From Leptospira licerasiae serovar Varillal str. VAR 010 (lineage in GTDB: Bacteria > Spirochaetota > Leptospiria > Leptospirales > Leptospiraceae): a DNA stretch of 64,000 nt. The notes under the pieces were generated by a model. It was not told the origin of the DNA. It searched no databases and was given only the letters and a program-made list of their open reading frames with translations. The stretch lies in assembly GCF_000244755.1 (NCBI RefSeq), contig NZ_AHOO02000008.1, positions 1-64,000 on the forward strand. The letters are read 5' to 3'. Shown here in pieces: positions 28,922-38,300 of this stretch (its first letter is position 1; each line of letters starts with the position of its first letter). A program made the position numbers and the translations under genes.

Positions 28922-29356
28922 CTATTTAAACTTCCCACTATTAATAATACATTCTGGTATTTTACCTTTGTGTAATAACAATATTGGCTGTAAATTTTGG
29001 TCTTCTTTACGATTCATTTCAGAAGGAAATTCTTCCATTAAAGTCTGTTCAACTCTTTCAATGGCTCCTTCAACAACCTTTCCAAGCTTTCCTAAATATA
29101 ATTTCGCCCCATGCCGCAAACAACCTTCTATCCAATGCCTATAACTTGAACCGTATCTCGGATTAACTGATTCACCATTGATTTTTCTTGGATTCCCGCC
29201 GAATACACTCTTATCCACCTTTCCCCAGTAGAATGGCTTCTTATCCCATTCATGCAGATAGATCCCCTGAGTATGATCTTTTGCATCCTCATATTTCTCA
29301 CATAGCTCCCAAATTATTTCAATACTATCTATTTGATCTAATTCGAGCTCCGACAT
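28922..29356 (-). CDS. GIY-YIG nuclease-like protein
   Basis: In this 144-residue protein, residues ~31-90 show a GIY-YIG-like core. Gly-Ile-Tyr-Leu-His-Glu-Trp is followed by Lys-Pro-Phe-Tyr-Trp-Gly-Lys (Trp-Gly where Ile-Gly is usual), then Arg-Tyr-Gly-Ser-Ser-Tyr and His-Trp-Ile-Glu-Gly-Cys-Leu. The family cuts DNA using a Tyr, Arg and Glu; each has a plausible counterpart here. Spacing to neighbours is 11 bp upstream and 9 bp downstream, so it is co-transcribed with the zinc-ribbon and two-TM genes. The similarity is by motif only. Confidence 0.5.
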   Translation of the reverse strand: MSELELDQIDSIEIIWELCEKYEDAKDHTQGIYLHEWDKKPFYWGKVDKSVFGGNPRKINGESVNPRYGSSYRHWIEGCLRHGAKLYLGKLGKVVEGAIERVEQTLMEEFPSEMNRKEDQNLQPILLLHKGKIPECIINSGKFK

Positions 29357-29367
29357 TTCTAAATCCT

Positions 29368-29598
29368 TTAATGCGTTTTTATATTAACGAAAAAATTCCC
29401 AGTATTCCAATCTAACTTAGGCTGATCCATGAAGATAGACTCCGAAGTTCGTAAGCCGCAGGAATTGCATTGGATCCAATAGTGCCATTCCCCGGCTTCT
29501 GCTTTTCTCTTTCTGAACCTAACTCCAAACCAGTTCTTACACGTTGGACATTTCTTTAAGTTTATAGACTGACCAATAAATTTCAGCATTCTAAACAA
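29368..29598 (-). CDS. Small zinc-ribbon protein (Lar-like)
   Basis: This 76-residue protein has Cys-Pro-Thr-Cys near residue 17-20 and Cys-Asn-Ser-Cys-Gly near 44-48, with a Trp-Tyr-Trp-Ile strand between and Trp-Asn near the end. The arrangement resembles the Lar/restriction-alleviation zinc-ribbon group, which phages and plasmids use against type I restriction. It lies 46 bp after the LRAT-like gene and 11 bp before the GIY-YIG-like gene. Whether it acts as anti-restriction or only as a zinc-binding adaptor is not known. Confidence 0.5.
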   Translation of the reverse strand: MFRMLKFIGQSINLKKCPTCKNWFGVRFRKRKAEAGEWHYWIQCNSCGLRTSESIFMDQPKLDWNTGNFFVNIKTH

Positions 29599-29644
29599 TG
29601 ATAGGCATGTCTACGTAGTTAATAAGTTGTATGAAATAAAATCA

Positions 29645-30061
29645 TTATTCCCTTGTCGCCAAATAGCCAAGCCCAAGAAAAAGCAATGCGGCCCCCCAAT
29701 TTCGCACGTCGTTAGATACTTCGTAACCATCGACAATCGAAGAAGAGAAATGCTGACAATTATAATTAAGCAAATCATACCGCCTATTTCGAACTATAGC
29801 ATTCTTTATGTTGGTCTTAATTTGAGAGAGTAGCAATCGAGGTCGGCGAAGGCTGTAATATTTCCGTCCATCCATAAACTCATCGATTGAGACTATAGAA
29901 ATATTTGATTCCGGGTGATTATGAATGACCATAATCTGGCCAAATTCATTTTCACCTAATATGACTCCAGTATGCTTTGTTCCGTATTCTTTAGAGCGCG
30001 AAATCTCCCAACTGACAAAACGTCCCAGCGAATGGTAATTACTATCAAAAATTTCTTTCAT
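29645..30061 (-). CDS. LRAT/NlpC-P60-like thiol enzyme
   Basis: The 138-residue protein has the circularly permuted NlpC/P60 (LRAT-type) signature. His is in Lys-His-Thr-Gly-Val-Ile-Leu-Gly (near 30) with a downstream His-Asn-His-Pro, and the nucleophile Cys is in Tyr-Asn-Cys-Gln-His-Phe (near 105). The C-terminal ~20 residues are hydrophobic (Ala-Ala-Leu-Leu-Phe-Leu-Gly-Leu-Gly-Tyr) and may bind membrane. LRAT-type enzymes transfer acyl groups from phospholipids or cleave amide bonds. Its start overlaps the stop of the four-TM gene by 4 bp, so they are translated together. A lipase/acyltransferase effector or a de-conjugating thiol protease are both possible. Confidence 0.65.
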   Translation of the reverse strand: MKEIFDSNYHSLGRFVSWEISRSKEYGTKHTGVILGENEFGQIMVIHNHPESNISIVSIDEFMDGRKYYSLRRPRLLLSQIKTNIKNAIVRNRRYDLLNYNCQHFSSSIVDGYEVSNDVRNWGAALLFLGLGYLATRE

Positions 30062-30771
30062 TTAATTTCTTCCTCTAATTTATAAATACTTTTAAGCAAG
30101 GCCTTTGAGTAATTGAAGGCCGTATCTTTAATTTTTGCCTTAGTCGACAAAATTGAAACTCCAATCCAATAAAGTAACGAAAATGATAAATATAATAGTA
30201 AGAAGGATAAATTTCCGTTTATAAAATAATAGCTACCAATTGCGACGATTATTCCAGTAAGAGAATAAATGGCAAATTCTAATCGAACAGCATATAAGTT
30301 CCTCCAAAAACCGTAAGTTATATTTTCTTCTAACAATAAGCCGTTCGCCCGATTTAATTCTATTAATCTAAATATAATCGACTCCATATTATCTATATTT
30401 ATTCTTTCAGGATTCTTTATATCCTTCCGGCCAAACTTCTTTGCAAGTATTCTAAGTAGCTCTTTTCTTTGTCCGTTTGAAAATGCAGCATTTTTGCCAA
30501 TCAGTAACAATGACGATGGATTCCCTCCCCATTCTTTCCAAAGCACACTTTGTATTTCTTGTCCCCTTTTTCTTACGCGGTATACTAACAAAAAAGGGAT
30601 CCCGAAGAGAAAGAAATAATGTAATATAGGATATTCTTTATACGAAATATTAGAATTTAAAGCAAGTACGAGGGAAAGTGTAGCCGGAAATGTAATTATA
30701 AATGCGGGAATAAATCGAGCTCGTAAAGAGTATTCTTTATCCAGTAGTGATCTAATAAATATATCATTCAT
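30058..30771 (-). CDS. Four-TM membrane protein (candidate pore or effector)
   Basis: The product has about 237 residues from the ATG at 30771, chosen because AAGG lies 8 bases upstream; a TTG at 30786 is the longer option. Hydrophobic spans occur in two pairs: about residues 20-40 and 47-65, then ~165-185 and ~190-210. They flank a cytosolic centre with Asn-Arg-Ala-Asn-Gly-Leu-Leu and Tyr-Gly-Phe-Trp-Arg-Asn-Leu. Paired-TM proteins of this form serve as membrane-disrupting effectors in CBASS-like systems. The gene overlaps JAB by 8 bp and the LRAT-like gene by 4 bp, so it is an integral part of the operon. The effector role is inferred from position. Confidence 0.65.
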   Translation of the reverse strand: MNDIFIRSLLDKEYSLRARFIPAFIITFPATLSLVLALNSNISYKEYPILHYFFLFGIPFLLVYRVRKRGQEIQSVLWKEWGGNPSSLLLIGKNAAFSNGQRKELLRILAKKFGRKDIKNPERINIDNMESIIFRLIELNRANGLLLEENITYGFWRNLYAVRLEFAIYSLTGIIVAIGSYYFINGNLSFLLLYLSFSLLYWIGVSILSTKAKIKDTAFNYSKALLKSIYKLEEEIK

Positions 30772-31213
30772 ATCCGTTGCCTTCAATTATACCGTTTTTA
30801 TCAAAAACATAATATGCCAAACCAATGGAATCGGAATCATTTATTAGGGATGCTATAATTAATATTGGCATTGGACATGAGTATTTTTCACTTAATGCGA
30901 TCCGCTTCATTGAATTAATATCAGAAATACTTGGCTTATTAATATGAGAAGGATGAAAATGCCATTCACCGATATAAAATAAATTCTTTTGAAAGCCCTC
31001 TTCCAAAGCTTCGGCAATACCAGCTACTCCGCGAACAAAACTACTCGGTCGATGCACAGAATCTCGGGTTGGACCAAGAGATTTTTCTACATATGCAATT
31101 CGTCCTCTTATTGAATAATTTCCCAAAATAATTCCACCCGTTTCTATTTTTTTATTCTTTATCACTTCTTTAAAAATAGAATCTTTAGTATCCGTCGATA
31201 TCTTTATTAACAT
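30764..31213 (-). CDS. JAB/MPN (Mov34/PAD-1) metallo-isopeptidase, Cap3-like
   Basis: The 149-residue protein carries the JAMM zinc site: Glu24 in Glu-Thr-Gly-Gly-Ile-Ile-Leu-Gly, then Trp-His-Phe-His-Pro-Ser-His (near 83-89) and Ser-Ile-Ser-Asp about eight residues later. These enzymes remove ubiquitin-like modifications; in type II CBASS, Cap3 reverses conjugates made by the E1/E2 protein Cap2. The gene lies 33 bp after the E2-E1 gene and overlaps the four-TM gene by 8 bp. By analogy it would reverse or process the product of that E2-E1 enzyme. Confidence 0.88.
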   Translation of the reverse strand: MLIKISTDTKDSIFKEVIKNKKIETGGIILGNYSIRGRIAYVEKSLGPTRDSVHRPSSFVRGVAGIAEALEEGFQKNLFYIGEWHFHPSHINKPSISDINSMKRIALSEKYSCPMPILIIASLINDSDSIGLAYYVFDKNGIIEGNGYE

Positions 31214-31246
31214 ACAGAAAGGGTTATTTATTACATTTATTACACG

Positions 31247-33067
31247 TTAAGATACTTTCCTAATTCCAAGGTAATCCATATCTTCATTGATTACTTTTTC
31301 ATAGACGGAGAAATGAAATTCACCAGAAGCCAGTTTCGTTGCTTTTTCAATATTCGTAATTATTGCACTCGTAAATGAAATAATATCATCTAAACGAGCT
31401 GGAAATAATGGGTCCCAACATCCTGTACCTTCTGGCCTAAAATCAGATCTATGAAGGTTTTGCTCGCTATATTCAACTTGAGCCCATTTTGCATATTCAT
31501 CTCGAAAACGTTGAACCATAAACTTGGAAGATTTTGATGCGAAAAAATACAGTCTTTGAGCATTCATACCAAGGAAAACAGTTATCCATATTTTTTCTTT
31601 TTTGGGGTTATAATTTTCAAATATTGAAAGCACTGTAGCATCGGCCGAAATATCTATCAGGATATCATAAGCTCCCCAAGATTCAATATCCGGCCCTCTA
31701 TGAAATATATGCGCATGAGCAGTTACCTCAACTCCGGGTCGTACTAACTCTAATTTCTTTTTCAAAAAGATAGACTTTGGAATTCCGACTTCAGTTAATG
31801 AAGCTGAAAATCTACTTAAATTTCCCGCTTCAATCGTATCCCCATCATGTATTTGGATTTTATCCATTCCAAGACGTACTAGATTTTCAATCAGGACTGA
31901 CCCTAAAGCACCACCGCCAACGATGACCGCAGATAGATTTTCTAACGCCAAGGATTTTCCGCGCTGAATTAAATTCCCTTTTGCCCAATTCTCGGTTTTC
32001 TGCCATGCTATATTCAAACTCGAAGCTGACTCAAATACTACTTGCAAATATTTTGATAATTTAATATTCTTTCTGGAGCCGGGAAATTTCTGGACTTCCT
32101 TAAGATCTACACTAAAAGCAATCCAAAATATTTCAGAACAAGCGTCTCCATATTTTAGCGGGACAGGAAAGCCCAAGAGTACTAATACTTTTTTTTCTTT
32201 AGATAAGCTACCCTTCACTGAAGCGGCCTTAAGCAAAGAATTTTGAAGTCTATTTAATATTTCCGGATATACATTCAACAAATCCCCGTAAGTTTTAGGA
32301 AATGCCCAGTCCTTTTGAAAAGGATACTTCTCGCATTTAACCCATATACCGATTTTTTCTTCAGAGTTCTGGTTCAGAATCTCCTTAGACCAGTGATATA
32401 ACATCACTTCATCACTATTAGTATCTAAAAACCTACATGGAAATATGAAATCTCTTCCTGCGTGAGGCTTTGTTTTTACATATTCAAAATAACCGAAATG
32501 TCTTGCTTCTTTGTTCCATTTTAGAAATGACTCTGTAGTTTCCTGAAATAAAATATAGAGTTCGTTCCTTGCACGCCCTGAGAGCCCAGGGATACTTGGC
32601 AGTTCAAAGTATTCTCCAGGGTTTTGTAGTTTTTTCTGAAACGCACATTCAAGATAGGCCCTAAGACGAACAATATGACGATGCAAAACAACGCCTTCAA
32701 AATTCGAGGAGAACAAATCAGTTCTATTTTTTGCCTTATTAAAATAATCTGCTAAGCAAACTTTTCCAGATCGGCTATTATACTCTTTATTAACAGATGA
32801 ATTATCTAATTGGTGTGGGAACGTGAGATTCAATCCATTATCAATAGCAGGATATACTTCAATTACTCCTCGAGGATAAGGATTATCGATTACAAAAATC
32901 CAATTACTCAAAGAATATTTTTTATATTGAACAGGTATATCAGGAAGATCGACTCTTATGCTTAATTCTATTCTGACTTTCTGCTTTTCTAATTCATCGA
33001 TTGAGTGAACTTTAACCCAATCAAAAATATCAAGCAATTCAATATCTTTTTTAAGCCGAAGTAACAT
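31247..33067 (-). CDS. E2-E1 fusion protein, ThiF family (Cap2-like)
   Basis: In this 606-residue protein, residues ~1-150 look like an E2 (UBC) fold with Asn-Pro-Tyr-Pro-Arg-Gly and a probable catalytic Cys in Ser-Gly-Lys-Val-Cys-Leu-Ala-Asp (near 103). A linker domain follows. Residues ~380-600 are the E1/ThiF adenylation domain: Val-Gly-Gly-Gly-Ala-Leu-Gly-Ser (near 388), Asp-Gly-Asp with Asn-Leu-Ser-Arg-Phe, and a probable E1 Cys in Gly-Thr-Gly-Cys-Trp-Asp-Pro (near 549). Such proteins adenylate a C-terminal carboxylate and pass it to a target; in CBASS the target is reached from the CD-NTase C-terminus. Here no CD-NTase or ubiquitin-like gene is adjacent, so the substrate is unknown. AGGA lies 8 bases before the ATG. 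Confidence 0.85.
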   Translation of the reverse strand: MLLRLKKDIELLDIFDWVKVHSIDELEKQKVRIELSIRVDLPDIPVQYKKYSLSNWIFVIDNPYPRGVIEVYPAIDNGLNLTFPHQLDNSSVNKEYNSRSGKVCLADYFNKAKNRTDLFSSNFEGVVLHRHIVRLRAYLECAFQKKLQNPGEYFELPSIPGLSGRARNELYILFQETTESFLKWNKEARHFGYFEYVKTKPHAGRDFIFPCRFLDTNSDEVMLYHWSKEILNQNSEEKIGIWVKCEKYPFQKDWAFPKTYGDLLNVYPEILNRLQNSLLKAASVKGSLSKEKKVLVLLGFPVPLKYGDACSEIFWIAFSVDLKEVQKFPGSRKNIKLSKYLQVVFESASSLNIAWQKTENWAKGNLIQRGKSLALENLSAVIVGGGALGSVLIENLVRLGMDKIQIHDGDTIEAGNLSRFSASLTEVGIPKSIFLKKKLELVRPGVEVTAHAHIFHRGPDIESWGAYDILIDISADATVLSIFENYNPKKEKIWITVFLGMNAQRLYFFASKSSKFMVQRFRDEYAKWAQVEYSEQNLHRSDFRPEGTGCWDPLFPARLDDIISFTSAIITNIEKATKLASGEFHFSVYEKVINEDMDYLGIRKVS

Positions 33068-33076
33068 CTTGGTTTC

Positions 33077-34144
33077 CTAAGCAAACCTCTCTGGCTCAGG
33101 CTCTGATGGTCTTTTGGAATGAAAAAATTTCTGTTCCTTCCTTTTCTTCTCTTTATTAGAGCAATACTCCTCTATCAAGCTTTTGTCTTTACTAAAGCTC
33201 ATTTTTCCATCTGGCGATATATCTACAACAAGGCAAAATTCTTCTTCTCCTAAATTGAAAATATTTTCTTCTACTACGTACTTCTTATACTGCTCCAATG
33301 CTTCTTCATGTGGATGCCCATGCTTGCTTTCCTTAGGAGCACTTATGACTAAATATTCTGGCCTTATTGAATCCATATGTTCAAGATAAACATCAAGGTC
33401 TACGTCACCGTTTTCCCAAAAAAAGTCTTTCGATCCATGATGCGAAGCGCTAAGAATTTCGCTTTTCAAAATGCCATTATGATATTCCACAATATGGTTT
33501 TTCCAAGCAATACAGTTCGAATCACCGGTAATAAGGATGGATTTTTCCGGATTTCCGTACGTAAATTTTATTACTCCGCAATATTCATGGATACGAGCAT
33601 AATGCGTTTCTGCATTTTCATCTTCAATGTCATCTTTTACATATTCTGCGGGAGCTAAAACTTGATATGAGATACTTCCAAGTTCCCTAATGACATCTTT
33701 TTCATCTTTCGAATTTCTTACTTTGTTTTTTGAATTTGTACCTTTTAGAAGAAAAACCTTGTCAGTACCCAATTGATTGATTACATCTTTCATTTCCTCA
33801 AAAGAAGACTTATGATCTCCCTTAGGTGTGTGGCCTGAATGCCATAATTCACTGATACCAAATCTTTCTTGAATTTCTTTGACCTTAGCGTTGTGGTCTT
33901 TATGAGGATGAGTGTTGATATAATAATCTAAGGATTCACCACCTAATAAATCCTCTAACATTTCAATCAGATCGACTCCGTCGACTGATGTATCTATGTT
34001 TGAATCTATGAGTGCATACTTATGTGCCCCATCTTTATTAGGAATTGCGAGCAAAGTGCTCTCCCCTTGCCCCACGTTTAAAAAGATAATTCGAAACGTA
34101 TCCGACTTTTCTGGCTTAATTACTTCAACTGCTACATTCTTCAT
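33077..34144 (-). CDS. MBL-fold hydrolase (ComEC/Rec2-like beta-lactamase domain)
   Basis: In this 355-residue protein, residues ~15-290 form a metallo-beta-lactamase fold. Visible motifs are Gly-Gln-Gly-Glu-Ser-Thr (near 27), Asn-Thr-His-Pro-His-Lys-Asp-His (near 77-84), Thr-Gly-Asp-Ser (near 207) and Ser-Ala-Ser-His-His-Gly-Ser (near 233). These metal ligands and the Ser-x-His-His-Gly motif resemble the nuclease-like domain of ComEC without its membrane part. The C-terminal ~40 residues are Lys/Glu/Pro-rich and probably flexible. It is the first gene of the operon, 9 bp before E2-E1. MBL genes occur in known E1/E2/JAB operons and in AVAST type 1. Nuclease or cyclic-nucleotide phosphodiesterase activity is a guess. 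Confidence 0.85.
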   Translation of the reverse strand: MKNVAVEVIKPEKSDTFRIIFLNVGQGESTLLAIPNKDGAHKYALIDSNIDTSVDGVDLIEMLEDLLGGESLDYYINTHPHKDHNAKVKEIQERFGISELWHSGHTPKGDHKSSFEEMKDVINQLGTDKVFLLKGTNSKNKVRNSKDEKDVIRELGSISYQVLAPAEYVKDDIEDENAETHYARIHEYCGVIKFTYGNPEKSILITGDSNCIAWKNHIVEYHNGILKSEILSASHHGSKDFFWENGDVDLDVYLEHMDSIRPEYLVISAPKESKHGHPHEEALEQYKKYVVEENIFNLGEEEFCLVVDISPDGKMSFSKDKSLIEEYCSNKEKKRKEQKFFHSKRPSEPEPERFA

Positions 34145-34184
34145 GCTCCAATTCTAGCTCCATTTAATTACTGAACTTTAGACA

Positions 34185-34211
34185 AAATATATCAGTCTAA
34201 CTGATATATTT
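34185..34211. promoter_or_regulatory. Perfect palindromic operator between divergent operons
   Basis: AAATATATCAGT (34185-34196) and ACTGATATATTT (34200-34211) are perfect 12-bp inverted arms around three bases. The site lies in the 137-bp gap between the MBL gene (minus) and the XRE gene (plus). It is a strong candidate binding site for the XRE regulator. Confidence 0.7.
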
Positions 34212-34281
34212 CACTAGTTTTTTTTCATAGATATTCTAAAAAATTACTTGAAATTCCGAATTATGTCTCATTCTTAACTCG

Positions 34282-34638
34282 ATGGAACCTTCATGGATTG
34301 TAAGTTTAAATCAATCTATTGGTCGAAATGTCCGAAATTATAGAAAGGACCGGAAGATTTCTGTAGAAAATATAGCAAAAATGGTATCCCTATCTAAATC
34401 CTCAATCGTCCAGATTGAAAGAGGGCAACAAGCTACGCCGGTTCATAAGCTATATTTGATTGCAGAGGCATTAAATTGTAGTATATTTGATTTACTACCC
34501 TCTATGGAGGATTTTAAGCGTTCTAAAAATAGCAATGTAGATTCTCAGTCTTTGAAAAGAATAAAAGACGATGAATTGAAGAGAATTCTCAAAACAATTT
34601 CAAAAGGAAAAACTAGTGCGCGGAAGAAAAAATCCTGA
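34282..34638 (+). CDS. XRE-family HTH transcriptional regulator
   Basis: In this 118-residue protein, residues ~12-70 form a Cro/CI-type helix-turn-helix with Asn-Ile-Ala-Lys-Met-Val-Ser-Leu-Ser-Lys-Ser-Ser-Ile-Val-Gln-Ile-Glu-Arg-Gly. The rest is Lys/Ser-rich. It overlaps the next gene, an ImmA/IrrE peptidase, by 23 bp. XRE-ImmA pairs act as repressor and repressor-cleaving protease, as in ICEBs1. The palindrome at 34185-34211 in the shared promoter region suggests that it controls both its own gene and the divergent MBL/E2-E1/JAB operon. Confidence 0.85.
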   Translation: MEPSWIVSLNQSIGRNVRNYRKDRKISVENIAKMVSLSKSSIVQIERGQQATPVHKLYLIAEALNCSIFDLLPSMEDFKRSKNSNVDSQSLKRIKDDELKRILKTISKGKTSARKKKS

Positions 34639-35158
34639 GCGAATCGCGGAATTATTTTTAGAAGAGAATAATATAACCAAGTATCCAGTTAATATAAAAA
34701 AATTAATTAAGAAAGCTGGACTCCAATTAGTTGAAATGGAATTACCTGGAGATGTTTCAGGCATTCTTGAAGTGAATGGGAAAGAATATACAGTTTTTGT
34801 TCATGAAAAACATCATGAACATAGACAGCGTTTTACAATGGCGCATGAATTAGGGCATTTCTTAATTCATCAACCGAAAGCAACTCACATCGATCGTAAA
34901 TCTTTCTTCAGAAGTCCATCTTCTTCAGAAGCGCTGAATTATGAAGAAATAGAGGCGAATCGATTTGCAGCTTCGCTATTAATGCCGAAGGAATGGGTGA
35001 TTAAAGAAATTAATCACTTTGCCTCTCTACATGGTGGAGACCTAATTGATAATGATCAAGATTTAATAGAGTACCTCGCTGACGAATTCGACGTGAGTTA
35101 CGCAGCAATGGCCTTTCGAATTCAAAACATCGGAATCTTTAAAGGATTCTTTAGTTAA
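34616..35158 (+). CDS. ImmA/IrrE-family metallo-endopeptidase
   Basis: This 180-residue protein carries the zinc motif His-Glu-Leu-Gly-His (near residues 78-82) with a downstream Glu in Glu-Ile-Glu-Ala-Asn-Arg-Phe-Ala-Ala-Ser-Leu-Leu-Met-Pro (near 110-123), the classic ImmA/IrrE pattern. Translation starts at GTG 34616 inside the XRE gene end (23-bp overlap), so the pair is coupled. The family cleaves an XRE-type repressor after a cue such as DNA damage. Here it would release the palindromic operator and induce the divergent operon; that link is inferred. Confidence 0.88.
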   Translation: MRGRKNPERIAELFLEENNITKYPVNIKKLIKKAGLQLVEMELPGDVSGILEVNGKEYTVFVHEKHHEHRQRFTMAHELGHFLIHQPKATHIDRKSFFRSPSSSEALNYEEIEANRFAASLLMPKEWVIKEINHFASLHGGDLIDNDQDLIEYLADEFDVSYAAMAFRIQNIGIFKGFFS

Positions 35159-35226
35159 TAATGCTATTATTTAAACTTCGCATGACGTTGGAATTACTTT
35201 CGTTGCGCTTCAGCATATTAACTTTC

Positions 35227-35250
35227 AACTTCCGAGAAGAGGAAGTTTTC
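35227..35250. terminator. Bidirectional hairpin terminator between convergent genes
   Basis: AACTTCC (35227-35233) and GGAAGTT (35241-35247) form a 7-bp stem with a 7-base loop, flanked by T-rich and A-rich sequence. It lies between the ends of the ImmA/IrrE gene and the ATPase gene. Confidence 0.5.
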
Positions 35251-35337
35251 AGAAGTAATAATATTAATATATTATAATTAAATGGCTACCATCCGAGACA
35301 CAGCCAATCTCATCTTCTTTATTGCACAATATTCATA

Positions 35338-38300
35338 TTAAATTTTTTCTTTTTTCTTATTTGAATTCTTAGTTTTATGCCCCCCTTTTAAGGTCAAATC
35401 TATGCCAATCACAAGAACAGCTTCGATGCTTTTTTTGCTTTCCTCAATAAATCCTTTAGCTAAGGTGTTTAGCTCATCAACAACTTGCACAAATCCAATT
35501 TTTTCACCAGTAGATGGACTATCCCAATTCCTTGTGGATCTATTAAACAAAATATAAATACCATACTTTGAATTTTTATCGAGAAGATACTTCCCAATAA
35601 GTTGATCCCTTAAGCCCTTGATTAAGTCTAAAAAGGATAAATTTTCAACAACTTTCAACTCCAAGGTAATCGACCCTGATATTCGATTATTAATTAATCT
35701 TAAATCCGTCCTATTACCGTCTGAAAATTGTATTTCTTGTTCGACTCTATAGTTACCGCGAGATAGGTCTTCAAGCCTATTTTTCAAATGATTTCGAATA
35801 TCTGCTTCAAGTACAGAGATAAGTAATTTTGCTTCACTACTTTCTCCAAGTTCCAAAGCACTCTTTATCTCAAAAACATGATCCATTGATAGCTCATGCA
35901 AATCACCTAAACTTTCAGGCTTCCGAACATTTCCTTTTTCAAATTCCAGAATGTCATCAAGCTTCTGAAAGTATCTCTCAGAATCATTTTCCGCTCTCTC
36001 TCGCGCCATTCTAAGGAAATTTGGTCTCAATTCAATCACAGGATGAATTTCGGATAACTCTATTAGCTTGTTATATGTTTCTTCACCTGGAATGTCACAT
36101 AGATAAGATAAAATAAACCCTCTACTCATTTGCTCTTCATCGCGAATATCAACTTGGTGCGGAACTCCTTCTAGTCGAATATTATCCTCCTCATATTTAA
36201 TAAACTCATACGAAAGCTTGTATAATGAATAAACATTTTCAGAACTCAACCTTCCAATATCGAAAGTAGCTCGGGTTCGATTACAAAGAGAACGGATAAA
36301 ATTCCCTACTATTTCCTTCTGATTTACAACAACTTGGGACCTCACATAATTCTCGAACCTATTAATTCCGCTTTCCGGATCAACTGTTACTAGTAAACAA
36401 AACCAAAATATTCTTAAGTCAAGACGATCAGTAACCAATCTCCTTTCCGCTATGTTAATTAATATTGTTCGATCATAGTCGCTCAGCTTAATTAGACATC
36501 GCGTAGCATCAGTCAAAAGTCTAATATTCTCAATCGGGATTTCGTATAATAATTTAAGAATTTTGTTCTTTATGGATTGTTTCAATTCATCAAAGGAACT
36601 GGAAATAGCATGCAGCAAGAAATCAAAAATTGAATCTTGCTCTTCCGCAGGAAGCTTCATTTCATACTCGATTTCCCTAAGAAGTAATACTTCAACCTCC
36701 TTTGAATAATTTAAATAAAGGCTCTCAAACCAGTTCGGGAAATGGTATTCTAAAAACGCATATCGACAGAGTAGTTCAACTTCCGCAACATTCAAGTTTT
36801 TGAAAAAAACGTTAGAATGAAAAACTTCAAATCCTATTCCAATTAAAGCATATTTCCTTAAATAATGATTATCCGATTTTATTCTTTCAGATCTGAAGGA
36901 AGGCTTTAATAATCTCCAGAGCTGCATTGAAATTCTTGCATAATTTTCTACAAATTCATCTCCAAAATTTTCCTTAAGAATTTCAACATTCTCCGATTGA
37001 AAATCAAATTTGGGGTCGACCTCATATTGGAGCTTACCTAATGCAATTTCTATTGCTTGCAGATCGAGGTCTCCAACTTTCGAATTTTGAAAAATCATTT
37101 CGATACTCTTTTTGACTTCCGCCTGTCTTTGAAGATTTCTTTTTTCTGAATTTATATTTATTTGCGATCTTTTTCCCCAAGCGCGTTCTGACCTTCTATA
37201 ATTACGTTGCTCTTTTACTATCTTAATTAATTCTTCCTTTAATTCTATATTGTCCTTAACATTATCTTTTAAAATTTGATTGTTCTTTTTATTTTTATAC
37301 TTTAGGTACAAGAGATAAGAGATTCTTAAAGCTAGCTTCCTTTTCTTAATATCCACCTGCTCTTGAAATGATCTAATAGCTAAATCAAACGATATTTTCC
37401 CAATTTCCCATAACGAATGGTGAATGAAATAAATGTTGGATATGGTAGGTTCAGGAAAATCTTTTTTCCCTTCCCGTTCATTCTTCACAAAAAATAGATC
37501 ACAATCTTGCCAAATTAAATCCAATGCCAATCGTTCATTTAAGAGAATGAGTTCTTTAAGCTCCCCTCTGTTTTCAAAACCCGAGTGATCATCCGTCCAT
37601 AAAGAACAAAATAAAATTAATTTGATTAATTCCTTGTTATTATCGTTTAAATTTCTTTTCTTAATAATATAAGCGCATAGTAATCTTGTCGGCTCTCGAA
37701 ACCAGCTAAATTCTGAAGAATTTTGGACTTCAATGGCGATATTTACAGATTCTTTATATACAATGGAATTAATACCACTGACCAAATTAATTAAGCCTAT
37801 TTGATTTAACTTAGTAAAATATTTAACAAATACATCTCGAAAACGAGCATTTTCTTTAAACGTTAATGATCTAACATTCGAAAGAAATTCAAGCATTAAT
37901 TCAACTTTTAGAGAGGCGGACGAAAAACAATCAATACACTCTAAAATTAAAGATATTTTATATTTATCCTTTTTTAAAAGACTTCCCAATACATTTTCTT
38001 GGAAAGCAATATCTGGTAATGTAGAAATGTATCGTATACAAACAATTCTTGAATATTCATCAAAATTATCATTATTAACTATTTCTAAAGCTATTTCGGC
38101 ACATTCCGTATATTCACCTTGCCATATCAAACGAAGTAAGAATTCCCGAATTTCTTTATTTTCTAAATAATCAACCAGAAGCTCTTTTACTTCGTTGCCT
38201 ATATTAGAATTTGTCGCGAAGCGACGAATTGAAAAAATATCAAATCCAAACCGACCAAAAGGTTTATTACTATACTTCCGACAGAATTCTCTTAAAATTA

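Noticed and set aside
28103..34144. Complete type II CBASS
   Set aside because: No protein with a CD-NTase active site (GS...DxD nucleotidyltransferase) was found in or next to the operon, so only the ubiquitin-like part can be supported.
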